DNA of 64,000 nt from Microbacterium sp. Nx66 (GTDB lineage Bacteria; Actinomycetota; Actinomycetes; Actinomycetales; Microbacteriaceae): assembly GCF_904066215.1 (NCBI RefSeq), contig NZ_LR880474.1, forward strand, positions 2,666,001 through 2,730,000. Direction: 5' to 3'. Under the pieces are notes generated by a model. The model was not told where the DNA came from, did no database searches, and saw nothing but the letters and a program-made list of their open reading frames with translations. The position numbers were made by a program, and so were the translations under genes. This document shows, piece by piece, positions 1-7,705 of the stretch. Every line of letters starts with the position of its first letter. The first letter of the stretch is position 1.

Positions 1-1176
1 GAGCAGGTCGAGCAGGCCCTTCTCGTCGACGGTGCCGACGACCTCGCCCATCATCACCGGCGGCTCGGCGCTGAGGACGACGAGCTGCGACACCTCGTAC
101 TCCGTCATCATGCCGATCGCCTCGAGCACCGTGTCGGTGGGGTGTGCGTGCACGAGGTCGGGAAGGCCGTGGCGGGAGGACCGGGCCGCGAGCACGTCGG
201 CGACCGTCTCCCCCTCCTCCACCTCGCTGAAACCGTAGGAACGCATCCACCCGTCGTTGAAGATCTTGCCCAGGTAGCCGCGCCCGCCGTCCGGGAGGAG
301 CACGACCATGACCGCGTCCGCCGGGAGGTCCTTCGCCACCCGCAGCGCGCCGACCACGGCCATGCCGCTGGAGCCGCCGACGAGGATGCCCTCCTCGCGG
401 GCGAGGCGCCGCGTCATCGCGAAGGACTCCGCGTCGCCGACCGCGACGATCTCGTGCGGGACCGCGGGGTCGTACGCCCCCGGCCAGATGTCCTCGCCCA
501 CGCCCTCGACGAGGTAGGGCCGGCCGGTGCCGCCGCTGTACACGCTGCCTTCGGGGTCGACACCGACGATCCGCACGGCATCGTCTGACACCTCGCGCAG
601 ATAGCGGCCGGTGCCGGTGATCGTGCCGCCCGTCCCCACGCCGGCGACGAAATGGGTGACCCGGCCGTCGGTGTCCCGCCAGATCTCCGGTCCCGTCGTC
701 TCGTAGTGGCTACGCGGCCCGTTCGGGTTCTCGTACTGGTTCGGCTTGAACGCCCCGGGGATCTCCCGTGCCAGCCGGTCACTCACGCTGTAGTACGACT
801 CCGGGCTGTCAGCCGGGACCGAGGTCGGGGTCACGACGACCTCCGCGCCGTACGCGCGGAGCACGTCGATCTTGTCCTCGCCCACCTTGTCCGGGAGCAC
901 GAAGACGCAGCGGTAGCCGCGCTGCTGGGCGACGAGGGCGAGCCCGACGCCGGTGTTGCCGCTCGTGGGCTCGACGATCGTCCCGCCGGGCTGCAGGTCC
1001 CCCGCGGCCTCGGCGGCGTCGATGATCCGGGCCGCGATCCGATCCTTCGCCGACCCGCCCGGGTTCAGGTACTCGAGCTTCACGAGCACCGTGCACGCGA
1101 TGCCCTCGGTGACGTGCTGGAGCTTCACCAGGGGCGTGTCGCCGACGAGGTCGACGATCGAGTCTGCGTACTTCAT
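1..1176 (-). CDS. cbs: Cystathionine beta-synthase, 3' end cut by window edge
   Basis: PLP enzyme that condenses serine (or O-acetylserine) with homocysteine to cystathionine in the cytoplasm. 392 codons are visible from ATG at 1176 to the window edge with no stop. The fold-type II core shows the PLP lysine in GSAKDR (Lys44), the phosphate loop TSGNTG (71-76), GTGGT (181-185) and GGSSG (267-271). After about residue 320 a regulatory CBS domain begins (VLEAIGMMTEYEVSQLVVL), which separates it from plain cysteine synthase, which ends near 320 residues. The rest of the CBS pair lies outside the window. Downstream genes are not visible, so an operon with a cystathionine gamma-synthase/lyase cannot be tested. 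Confidence 0.93.
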   Translation of the reverse strand, partial: MKYADSIVDLVGDTPLVKLQHVTEGIACTVLVKLEYLNPGGSAKDRIAARIIDAAEAAGDLQPGGTIVEPTSGNTGVGLALVAQQRGYRCVFVLPDKVGEDKIDVLRAYGAEVVVTPTSVPADSPESYYSVSDRLAREIPGAFKPNQYENPNGPRSHYETTGPEIWRDTDGRVTHFVAGVGTGGTITGTGRYLREVSDDAVRIVGVDPEGSVYSGGTGRPYLVEGVGEDIWPGAYDPAVPHEIVAVGDAESFAMTRRLAREEGILVGGSSGMAVVGALRVAKDLPADAVMVVLLPDGGRGYLGKIFNDGWMRSYGFSEVEEGETVADVLAARSSRHGLPDLVHAHPTDTVLEAIGMMTEYEVSQLVVLSAEPPVMMGEVVGTVDEKGLLDLL

Positions 1177-1228
1177 CTGTTCAGGGTACGGCGCGGGCTC
1201 CCGCCGCCGGGGCTGTGTTTCACCGCCG

Positions 1229-1367
1229 CTTCGACAGGCTCAGCGACCCAGAACCTGGGTCCCTGAGCCCGTCGAAGGGCCTGGGCCCGTCGAAGGGCCT
1301 GGGCCCCTGAGCCTGTCGAAGGGCCTGGGCCCCTGAGCCTGTCGAAGGGCATGAGCCCGTCGAAGGG
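1229..1367. repeat. Tandem array of a short GTCGAAGGG-containing repeat
   Basis: Five copies of GTCGAAGGG start at 1271, 1289, 1315, 1341 and 1359, spaced 18, 26, 26 and 18 bp, with CCTGGGCCC and CTGAGCCT between most of them. An inverted copy (CTTCGACAGGCTCAG) begins the array at 1230. The array ends directly against the stop codon of the permease (stop at 1368-1370). The arms can fold into hairpins, so it may act as a transcription terminator between cbs and the transporter. Single copies of the same motif occur at 15331 and inside a coding gene at 55740. Confidence 0.85.
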
Positions 1368-2336
1368 TCAGCCCTTCGTCGCGCCGGCCAGCAGGCCGCG
1401 GACGAAGAAGCGCTGCAGGGCGAAGAACACGATCAGCGGGACGATGATCGAGATGAACGTTCCCGCGGACTGCAGGAACCACTTGTTGCCCCAGGTCCCG
1501 GAGAGCGAGTTCAGCGCCTGGGTGATCGGCAGGGCGCCGGGCGAGGCGAAGATCGTCGCGACCAGCAGGTCGTTCCACACCCAGAGGAACTGGAAGATCG
1601 CGAAGGACGCGATCGCCGGAGCCGCCAGCGGCAGGATGATCCGGAAGAACACCTGTCCGTGTCCGGCACCGTCGACGCGGGCCGCCTCGATGATCTCGCC
1701 CGGGATCTCGGAGATGAAGTTGTGGAGCATGAACGTCGCCAGCGGCAGCGCGAAGATCGCGTGCGCGATCCAGACGCGGGCGAAGCTGTACTGCACCTCG
1801 TTCAGCCCGAACCCGGGGAAGATCGGCACGTCGTTGATCGTCAGCCCGTCCGAGAACAGGCTCAGCAGCGGCACGAGGGCCATCTGGAGCGGCACGATCT
1901 GCAGCGCGAACACGAAGATGAAGAGCATGTTCCGACCCTTGAAGTCGATCCATGCGAACGCGTACGCGGCCAGCGCCGCCATCACGATCGGGAACACGGT
2001 GGCCGGGATCGTGATGGCCAGCGAGTTGATGAACGCGGTCGCGAGGGTCGTCGAGGTCCCGCCCGAGTTCCACGCCTGCACGTAGTTGTCGAACGTGAAC
2101 TCCGGGTTGGAGAAGACCGTCCACCAGCCGCTGTTCTGCGTGTCGGCGCCCGGACGGAACGACGTCACGAAGAGGCCGAAGGTCGGGATCGTCCAGAAGA
2201 GCGCGATGACCGCGGCCGCGATCGTCGCCCCCTTCGAGGTCAGCTTCTTGTGGGCGGTCGCCTCGTTACGACGCGTGTCGCGCGCCACCTGGCGCTTGGT
2301 GCGGTTGTCCACGACGGTGGCCTGGGTTGCACTCAT
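1368..2336 (-). CDS. Carbohydrate ABC transporter permease (MalG-type)
   Basis: Inner-membrane permease of a CUT1-class sugar importer, 322 aa. A basic cytoplasmic N-terminus is followed by about six membrane segments (the first near residues 38-60). The EAA loop that contacts the ATPase is clear at 217-236 (EAARVDGAGHGQVFFRIILP). Its start codon overlaps the stop of the upstream permease by one base, so translation is coupled. No ATPase is encoded next to it; CUT1 systems of actinobacteria commonly share one MsiK/MalK ATPase encoded elsewhere. The substrate cannot be read from the permease itself. Confidence 0.9.
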   Translation of the reverse strand: MSATQATVVDNRTKRQVARDTRRNEATAHKKLTSKGATIAAAVIALFWTIPTFGLFVTSFRPGADTQNSGWWTVFSNPEFTFDNYVQAWNSGGTSTTLATAFINSLAITIPATVFPIVMAALAAYAFAWIDFKGRNMLFIFVFALQIVPLQMALVPLLSLFSDGLTINDVPIFPGFGLNEVQYSFARVWIAHAIFALPLATFMLHNFISEIPGEIIEAARVDGAGHGQVFFRIILPLAAPAIASFAIFQFLWVWNDLLVATIFASPGALPITQALNSLSGTWGNKWFLQSAGTFISIIVPLIVFFALQRFFVRGLLAGATKG

Positions 2337-3673
2337 CAGCGGATCTCCCTCTGCTTGGCCATCGATCGGGCGTTGTAGACGATCAGCGGCAACACGAACA
2401 GGAACAGCACGACGGCGAGCGCCGACGAGTGCCCGTAGCTCTGGAACCGCTGCTGCTGGTTGACCATCTCGAAACCGAGGACGCTGGTCTCGTCACGACC
2501 GCCGGTCATCACGGCGACGATGTCGTACACCTTCAGCGAGGCGATCGTGATGGTCGTGAGGACGACGATCAGCGACGACCGGATGCCGGGCACCGTCACG
2601 TTGCGGAAGCGCTGCCAGGCGTTCGTGCCGTCGAGCTCGGCCGCCTCCATCTGCTCGATCGGCACGGCCTTGATCGCGGCGGAGAGGATGACCATCGCGA
2701 AGCCGGTCTGGGTCCAGATGAACACGATGAGCAGCATGAGCGTGTTGAGGATGGGCTTGATGGCCAGCCACTGCACCGGGTCGCCGCCGAAAGCGGTGAC
2801 GATGGCGTTGAGGAGACCGATCTGGTCGCCCTGGCGGGCGTCGTACATGAACTTCCAGATGATGCCCGCGCCGACGAACGAGATCGCCACCGGCATGAAC
2901 ACGAGCACCTTCAGGAACTTCTCACCGCGCGCACGGTCGATGAAGACGGCGTACGCGAGACCGATGACCACCGAGATCACCGGAGCGAGCAGCGCCCAGA
3001 TGATGGTGTTGATCACCGACGACGTGCCGACCGGGTTGGTGAAGACCCAGATGTAGTTCTCGAGTCCGACGAACTGGTTGCCCGACTTGTCGAAGAAGGA
3101 CTTGAAGATCGTCGAGATCGCCGGGTAGATGAGGCCCAGCAGCAGCATGATCGCCGCGGGAGCCATGAACAGCACGAGCTGGAACAGGTAACCGGCTCCC
3201 TGTCGGGCGCGGAAGTCGGCGAAGAAGAGGAGCGCACCGACGAGCAGTGCGATCGCGACGACGTACACCACGGCGTTCGCGTAGGGACGAAGCAGCAGCA
3301 GGGCGAGCACCGGGATGACGAGGCACGCGACCAGCCGCATGATCGAGTAGCCGCGACCGGGGCGGGGCGCGAACTCGATCAGCACGAGGATGATCGCCAC
3401 GACCACGCCGAACACGAGCAGCACGGCGGGGATCTGCACCAACGGATTCAGACCGCCCAGCCACAAGAAGAAGCTGTTGAGCGAGAACCCGATCGTGATC
3501 CGCGAGGACTCCTCGGTCGGGGCGGTGAAGACGAGGAGGAGAGCGAGGGCGGCGACGACGACGAAGCCGATCGCGAGGACCGTCCGCGTGGCCTTCCTCC
3601 CCTTCTCGTCGGTGCCATGCGTCGTCGGCGGCGCGTCAGCCTCGACGGGTTTCTCGATGGTCGCGTGCGACAT
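2336..3673 (-). CDS. Carbohydrate ABC transporter permease (MalF-type)
   Basis: First permease of the CUT1 importer, 445 aa from ATG at 3673. An in-frame ATG at 3694 gives 452 aa, but the Shine-Dalgarno AGAAGGGGA lies within those extra codons, which supports 3673. The protein is longer than usual because extra hydrophobic segments precede the permease core (residues about 25-190). The EAA motif is IEQMEAAELDGTNAWQRFRN. It lies between the binding-protein gene and the MalG-type permease, the normal order for this class. Confidence 0.9.
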   Translation of the reverse strand: MSHATIEKPVEADAPPTTHGTDEKGRKATRTVLAIGFVVVAALALLLVFTAPTEESSRITIGFSLNSFFLWLGGLNPLVQIPAVLLVFGVVVAIILVLIEFAPRPGRGYSIMRLVACLVIPVLALLLLRPYANAVVYVVAIALLVGALLFFADFRARQGAGYLFQLVLFMAPAAIMLLLGLIYPAISTIFKSFFDKSGNQFVGLENYIWVFTNPVGTSSVINTIIWALLAPVISVVIGLAYAVFIDRARGEKFLKVLVFMPVAISFVGAGIIWKFMYDARQGDQIGLLNAIVTAFGGDPVQWLAIKPILNTLMLLIVFIWTQTGFAMVILSAAIKAVPIEQMEAAELDGTNAWQRFRNVTVPGIRSSLIVVLTTITIASLKVYDIVAVMTGGRDETSVLGFEMVNQQQRFQSYGHSSALAVVLFLFVLPLIVYNARSMAKQREIR

Positions 3674-3724
3674 GAACGTCCCCTTCTGGATCATGCTGGG
3701 TTCCCGCGCAGTACGGATCGGTGG

Positions 3725-3756
3725 AGCGGGGCCGGGCTGTGCAGCCCGGCCCCGCT
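3725..3756 (-). terminator. Perfect 15-bp stem-loop between binding protein and permeases
   Basis: Arms 3725-3739 and 3742-3756 are exact complements (AGCGGGGCCGGGCTG and its reverse complement). No T-tract follows on the minus strand. Such hairpins after a binding-protein gene commonly stabilise the upstream message or partly terminate, giving more binding protein than permease; that role is inferred. Confidence 0.7.
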
Positions 3757-3783
3757 CTGCCTACGAAGATCGCGTCGAGGCGA

Positions 3784-5106
3784 TCAGTTCTCGTAGCCGG
3801 CCTGGATGTCGGAGAGCACCGTCTCGGTGTCCTTGCCGTCGATCCAGTCGACCATCCCCTTCCAGAACGAGCCCGAGCCGACGGTCGACGGCATCAGGTC
3901 GGAAGCGTCGAACCGGAAGGTCGTCGCGTCGTCCTGCATGATGGTCATCGCCTCCTGGAGGAACTCGCTCGAAGCGAGGCTCGGGTCGGCGTTCTTGTTG
4001 GCGGAGATGACGCCGCCGAGCTCGACACGCGCGTCGGCGAACTCGGGCGATGCCATGAACTCGAGCACCTTCTGGGTGGCCTCGTCGTCCGAGAACGCCG
4101 CGACGAACTCGCCGCCGCCCTCGACCTGGAGCTCGCCCGCGGTCTCGCCCGGCATGATGAACGCGTAGACGTCGCCGTCCGGTGCGACCTCGGGGACGTT
4201 GCCGTCCGCGGTCTCCGTGTCGAGGAAGTTCGCCGACAGGAACGAGGCCTGGTGGGTCAGTGCGCAGTCGCCCTTGGCCACCGCGTTGGCGACGTCACCG
4301 AAGGCGGTCGAGTTGATGCTCTTGACGTCGCCGTAGCCGGCGTTGACGTACTCCGGGTTGAGCAGGATCTCACCCACGGCGTCGAAGGCCTGCTTGATCT
4401 CGGGGTCGGTGAACTTCACGTCGCCGGCCACCCAGTCGTCGTAGACCTCGGGGCCCGACTGGCGCAGGACGAGGTCCTCGATCCAGTCCGTTCCCGGCCA
4501 GCCGGATGCCGCCTCGGAGGAGAAGCCCGCGCACCAGGCCGGACCGCCGGTCTTCTCGACGATCGTGTCGGTGAGGGCGATCATGTCGTCCCAGGTCTCC
4601 GGGACCTCGACGCCCCACTCGGCGAACTGCTTCGGCGAGTACCAGACGTAGCCCTTGAGGTTCGCCAGCATCGGCGCCGCGTAGAAGGTGTCGTCGAACG
4701 TGCCGTACTTCTTCCAGTCCTCGGACCAGTTCTCGTCGACGGCGGACTCGACGGCCTCGGGGGCCGGCATGACCTTGCCCGTGTCGACGAGGGTCTTGAG
4801 CAGACCGGGCTGCGGGACGATCGCGATGTCCGGGGCGTCTCCACCCGTCACCTTGGTGACGATGTTGCCCTCGAAGCCCTTGTCGCCGGTGTACTCGACC
4901 TTGATACCGGTGTCCTTCGTGAACTGCTCGAAAGACGCGTTCAGGTCGTCGGCCTCGACGCCCGTGATGCCGCCGGAGATCCGGACGGTGTCCTTGGTCT
5001 CTCCGCCCTCGTCGCCCCCGCCCTCGGCGCAGCCGGCGAGCGCGAGAGACGCGACGCCGACGAGTGCGATGGGGGCGAGCAGGCGGTATCGCTGTGACAA
5101 AGCCAT
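3784..5106 (-). CDS. Sugar ABC transporter substrate-binding lipoprotein
   Basis: Extracytoplasmic solute-binding protein of family 1, 440 aa, which delivers a sugar or oligosaccharide to the two downstream permeases. ATG at 5106 follows GGAG. The signal peptide ends in a lipobox L23-A-G-C26, so the mature protein is a lipoprotein anchored by Cys26. The charged GGDEGGE linker and the long two-lobed domain are typical. It is the first gene of a three-gene operon that diverges from a LacI regulator gene; the operator-like palindromes between them suggest sugar-inducible expression. The exact sugar is not determinable; one CebR-like operator hints at a beta-glucoside or cello-oligosaccharide. 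Confidence 0.9.
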   Translation of the reverse strand: MALSQRYRLLAPIALVGVASLALAGCAEGGGDEGGETKDTVRISGGITGVEADDLNASFEQFTKDTGIKVEYTGDKGFEGNIVTKVTGGDAPDIAIVPQPGLLKTLVDTGKVMPAPEAVESAVDENWSEDWKKYGTFDDTFYAAPMLANLKGYVWYSPKQFAEWGVEVPETWDDMIALTDTIVEKTGGPAWCAGFSSEAASGWPGTDWIEDLVLRQSGPEVYDDWVAGDVKFTDPEIKQAFDAVGEILLNPEYVNAGYGDVKSINSTAFGDVANAVAKGDCALTHQASFLSANFLDTETADGNVPEVAPDGDVYAFIMPGETAGELQVEGGGEFVAAFSDDEATQKVLEFMASPEFADARVELGGVISANKNADPSLASSEFLQEAMTIMQDDATTFRFDASDLMPSTVGSGSFWKGMVDWIDGKDTETVLSDIQAGYEN

Positions 5107-5169
5107 GTACTTCTCCTCTTCAGGTGGATCTTCAGTCCGCCCAAGGAGAGCAATCGCCGCAACCATTGG

Positions 5170-5181
5170 GGAACCGATTCC
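5170..5181. promoter_or_regulatory. LacI-type operator candidate, transporter-proximal
   Basis: GGAACCGATTCC, a near-perfect 12-bp palindrome with the central CG typical of LacI-family operators. It lies 64 bp upstream of the binding-protein start and resembles the site at 5296. A plausible minus-strand promoter (TTGTGA, 18 bp, TTGTAC) lies just upstream of it, so a bound repressor would block the start of transcription. Confidence 0.55.
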
Positions 5182-5268
5182 AGGCCAACCTACTCGGGTT
5201 CCTTCGCGCCGTACAACTGGGGAAGGTTACAAGATCACAACCCTTTGACATCCGAGTGGACGACAAGG

Positions 5269-5282
5269 TGGGAGCGCTCCCA
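5269..5282. promoter_or_regulatory. CebR-like LacI-family operator
   Basis: TGGGAGCGCTCCCA is a perfect 14-bp palindrome. This is the sequence known as the CebR operator for cellobiose/cellotriose uptake genes in Streptomyces. It lies in the shared regulatory region between the importer and the LacI regulator. A TTGACA hexamer (5245-5250, plus strand) lies just upstream. Confidence 0.7.
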
Positions 5283-5295
5283 GTCCGGCGCGCCT

Positions 5296-5307
5296 GGAAC
5301 CGGTTCC
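5296..5307. promoter_or_regulatory. LacI-type operator candidate, regulator-proximal
   Basis: GGAACCGGTTCC is a perfect 12-bp palindrome with central CG, 83 bp upstream of the LacI start. It matches the site at 5170 at 11 of 12 positions, so the two may be bound by the same protein and support looping or autoregulation. A weaker half-site (GGAACCGGG) occurs near 5367. Confidence 0.55.
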
Positions 5308-5389
5308 TCCCCCGGTGTGGAACGACTACGATGGCTCCCGGCGAGTGCCCGATCGCTCGCCGTCGTGGAACCGGGTCGAGGAGGACACG

Positions 5390-6394
5390 ATGAGCACGAT
5401 CGCCGACGTCGCGATGCGCGCCGGTGTGTCCAAAGCGACCGTGAGCCGTGCGCTCAGCGGCCGCGGCTATGTCTCGGAGGAGACCAGGCAGCGGGTGGAG
5501 GAGGCGGCGCAGGACCTCGCGTACGTCGCGCACTCCTCCGCCACGAGCCTGGCCACGGGGCGTACCGGCACCATCGGCCTGGTGATGCCGCCGGTCGATC
5601 GGTGGTTCTTCGCCGAGCTGCTGGCGGGCGTGCAGGAATCGCTGCTCGCGCTCGACTACGACCTCTCGCTCTACGGCGTCCCCGAGCGCTCGGAGACCAG
5701 GGAGCGGCTGTTCGAGAGCGTGCTGCCCGGCCGGAGGTTCGACGGCATCATCGCCGTCGGCATCCAGCCCAGCGCCCGCGAGCTGGAACGGCTGCACCAT
5801 ACGGGGCGACCGCTCGTGAGCGTGGGCCCCTACAGCGCGGGATCGAGCGCCGTGTCGATCGACGACGCGGCCGCCGCCCGGATCGCCACCGAACACCTCA
5901 TCGACCTCGGGCACACCGACATCGCGTTCGTGGGCGGTGCCACGGATGACACCGACCTCAGCTACGGCGACGCCCGCCGCCTGGCCGGCTACCGGGAGGC
6001 GCTGCACGCGGCGGGACTCACGCCGCGGGCGCGGGTCGCCGGTTCGGCTCCCACGATGCCGGGCGGCTACGCGGCGGCGGCGGGACTCCTCGGCGACCGG
6101 CGGCACCGTCCGACCGCCATCGTCGGCGTGTGCGACGAGGCGGCCATCGGCGCCGTGATCGCGGCTCGCCGCCTGGGCATCGCGGTGCCGACCGAGCTCA
6201 GCGTCGTCGGGATCGACGACCACGAGCATGCGGAGATGTTCGCGCTCACCACCATCGGGCAGTCGCCGCGGGATCAGGGACGAGAAGCCGTGCGCCTGCT
6301 GATGCGGCGGATGAGCGAGCCGGATGCTCCGGTCGAGCGCGTCGAGGCCGCCTCGGCGCTCGTCGTCCGCAGCTCGACCGCGGCGCCGCGCTGA
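5390..6394 (+). CDS. LacI-family transcriptional regulator of the sugar importer
   Basis: 334 aa from ATG at 5390, preceded by GAGGAGGA. The N-terminal helix-turn-helix (residues 3-25, with SKATVSRALS as recognition helix) and hinge are followed by a periplasmic-binding-protein-like sugar sensor domain that ends in the typical VGIDDHE and TTIGQ segments. It is divergent from the ABC operon and separated by 283 bp with three palindromes, which fits a local repressor released by the imported sugar. In-frame codons upstream of 5390 lack a ribosome site and were not used. Confidence 0.9.
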   Translation: MSTIADVAMRAGVSKATVSRALSGRGYVSEETRQRVEEAAQDLAYVAHSSATSLATGRTGTIGLVMPPVDRWFFAELLAGVQESLLALDYDLSLYGVPERSETRERLFESVLPGRRFDGIIAVGIQPSARELERLHHTGRPLVSVGPYSAGSSAVSIDDAAAARIATEHLIDLGHTDIAFVGGATDDTDLSYGDARRLAGYREALHAAGLTPRARVAGSAPTMPGGYAAAAGLLGDRRHRPTAIVGVCDEAAIGAVIAARRLGIAVPTELSVVGIDDHEHAEMFALTTIGQSPRDQGREAVRLLMRRMSEPDAPVERVEAASALVVRSSTAAPR

Positions 6395-6407
6395 CCCCGC
6401 AGACGCA

Positions 6408-6438
6408 CGAAGGCCCCGGGCGGAACCCGGGGCCTTCG
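6408..6438. terminator. Bidirectional terminator between lacI-type gene and rplL
   Basis: A 13-bp perfect stem (6408-6420 with 6426-6438, CGAAGGCCCCGGG and its complement) with a 5-base loop lies between two convergent genes and can serve both. Confidence 0.75.
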
Positions 6439-6460
6439 CAGAAGCGCTGGTGCGCTGGAA

Positions 6461-6844
6461 TTACTTGAGGGTGACGGTCGCGCCGGCCTCTTCCAGAGCA
6501 GCCTTGGCCTTCTCAGCCGTCTCCTTGTTGGCGCCCTCGAGGACGGCCTTCGGAGCACCGTCGACGACGGCCTTGGCCTCGCCGAGGCCGAGCGAGGTGA
6601 GCTCGCGGACAGCCTTGATGACCTGGATCTTCTTGTCGCCGGCAGCCTCGAGGATGACGTCGAAGGAGTCCTTCTCCTCCTCGGCCGCGGCCTCGCCTGC
6701 GCCGCCAGCGGCACCGGCGACGGCGACGGGGGCAGCAGCGGTGACCTCGAACTTCTCCTCGAACGCCTTCACGAACTCGTTGAGCTCGATGAGGGTCAGG
6801 CCGGCGAACTGCTCGAGCAGCTCCTCGGTGGAAAGCTTCGCCAT
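6461..6844 (-). CDS. rplL: 50S ribosomal protein L7/L12
   Basis: Stalk protein of the large ribosomal subunit that recruits translational GTPases, 127 aa. The N-terminal dimerisation helix binds L10. An Ala/Gly/Pro-rich hinge at about 48-65 leads to the conserved C-terminal domain with [20 protein letters not shown]. It follows rplJ by 48 bp, the universal rplJ-rplL order, so the leader upstream of rplJ should control both. Confidence 0.98.
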   Translation of the reverse strand: MAKLSTEELLEQFAGLTLIELNEFVKAFEEKFEVTAAAPVAVAGAAGGAGEAAAEEEKDSFDVILEAAGDKKIQVIKAVRELTSLGLGEAKAVVDGAPKAVLEGANKETAEKAKAALEEAGATVTLK

Positions 6845-6892
6845 GATGTATCTCCTAGATAGATGGGGTTTGTAGACGAGATCGCCGGTCGC

Positions 6893-7381
6893 TTACGCGG
6901 CCTCGGCGGTCTCCAGCTTTTCGCGAAGCGCGTCGATGGTGGCCGCAGCCTTGCCCATCGTCGCCTTCATCATGCCCGCGGCCTTCGCCAGCAGAACCTC
7001 GCGGCTCTCGAGCGAGGCGTACGTGTTGACCTCGTCGGCGGTGAGGGCCTTGCCCTCGAAGATGCCCGACTTGATCACGAGAAGCGGGTTGGCCTTGGCG
7101 AAGTCACGCAGAGCCTTGGCGGTGGCGACGAAGTCACCGTGCACGAACGCGACAGCCGACGGCCCCTTGAGGTCGTCGTCCAGCGCGGAGATGCCGGCCT
7201 TGTTGGCGGCGATCTTGGTCAGCGTGTTCTTCACCACGGCGTACTCAGCGTCCTGACGGATGCTGTTGCGCAGCTGCTTGAGCTGGGCAACCGTCAGACC
7301 GCGGTACTCGGTCAGCAGGACGGCGTTCGAGTTCTCGAATGACTTCGTGAGCTCGTTGACCGATGCATCCTTCTGCGCCAT
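6893..7381 (-). CDS. rplJ: 50S ribosomal protein L10
   Basis: Base of the ribosomal stalk, 162 aa. ATG at 7381 follows AAGGAG and starts MAQKDASVNEL. The open frame continues upstream to 7546, but that part runs through the structured leader and is not coding. The globular domain (LLTEYRGLTVAQLKQLRNSI) is followed by a C-terminal helix that carries L7/L12 dimers. Free L10-L12 complex normally represses its own mRNA by binding the leader. Confidence 0.98.
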   Translation of the reverse strand: MAQKDASVNELTKSFENSNAVLLTEYRGLTVAQLKQLRNSIRQDAEYAVVKNTLTKIAANKAGISALDDDLKGPSAVAFVHGDFVATAKALRDFAKANPLLVIKSGIFEGKALTADEVNTYASLESREVLLAKAAGMMKATMGKAAATIDALREKLETAEAA

Positions 7382-7580
7382 GGTCACTCCTTGGTGTGTA
7401 CGAGGCGCCGCACGGTGGTGGGGCGCCGGCCTCCGACCCCCTGCAAAAGAGAAGAGCTCCGGCGCAAGCGCACGGAGCTCGGAAGTTCGTGACACCTGCG
7501 CGGGCCCCTGCGATGCAGAGCTTCGATCCTGTGCACTCACGCGCACACGATGACCAGCGGTCTTCGGTTATGACCACTGT
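7382..7580 (-). promoter_or_regulatory. L10 leader (autoregulatory mRNA leader of rplJ-rplL) with promoter
   Basis: About 190 bases precede rplJ without a gene. The minus strand carries CCGAAGACCGCTGGTC (about 7567-7552), a sequence typical of actinobacterial L10 leaders, then GCAGGGGCCCG and a strong hairpin at 7454-7480. A TACAGT hexamer just upstream of the start of this segment could be the -10 box. The L10-L12 complex is known to bind such leaders; the exact fold here is inferred from position and these motifs. Confidence 0.65.
7441..7480 (-). terminator. Attenuator-like hairpin with T-rich tail in the rplJ leader
   Basis: The outer stem pairs 7454-7461 with 7473-7480 (GAGCTCCG/CGGAGCTC), the inner stem GCGC-AA-GCGC closes the top, and on the minus strand TTCTCTTTTG follows. 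This is the clearest intrinsic-terminator structure in the window and sits between promoter and rplJ, so it could attenuate transcription of the r-protein genes. Confidence 0.6.
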
Positions 7581-7620
7581 ACCCCACGCTCCCTCTCCCC
7601 CCAAATCCCCCTCCTCCTCC

Positions 7621-7700
7621 GTCGACCCACCCCTTTCGGTGCACCCCGGCCCCTTACGCCTGCACGCAACGGGCCGGAGCGCACGGAAGGGGGTGGGTCA
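7621..7700. repeat. Intergenic palindromic repeat, family A copy 1
   Basis: GTCGACCCACCCCTTT at the left and AAGGGGGTGGGTC at the right form complementary ends about 80 bp apart, with GGCCCCTTACG and CACGCAACGGGCC in the middle. It ends five bases before the stop codon of the gene at 7706. Related copies lie at 8784, 15407 and 24156. The element plus the rplJ leader account for the gene-free stretch 7382-7705. Confidence 0.75.
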
Positions 7701-7705
7701 GCGAC

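Noticed and set aside
1229-1367. CRISPR-like array
   Set aside because: The repeated unit is only 9-26 bp, spacers are themselves repetitive, and no cas gene is present.
2327-3796. Plus-strand open frame of about 490 codons over the MalF-type permease
   Set aside because: Low-complexity charged sequence antisense to a membrane protein gene with a clear EAA motif.
6893-7546. Longer L10 protein starting at 7546
   Set aside because: The extra 55 codons run through the leader hairpins and lack a ribosome site; L10 homologues start at MAQKDA.
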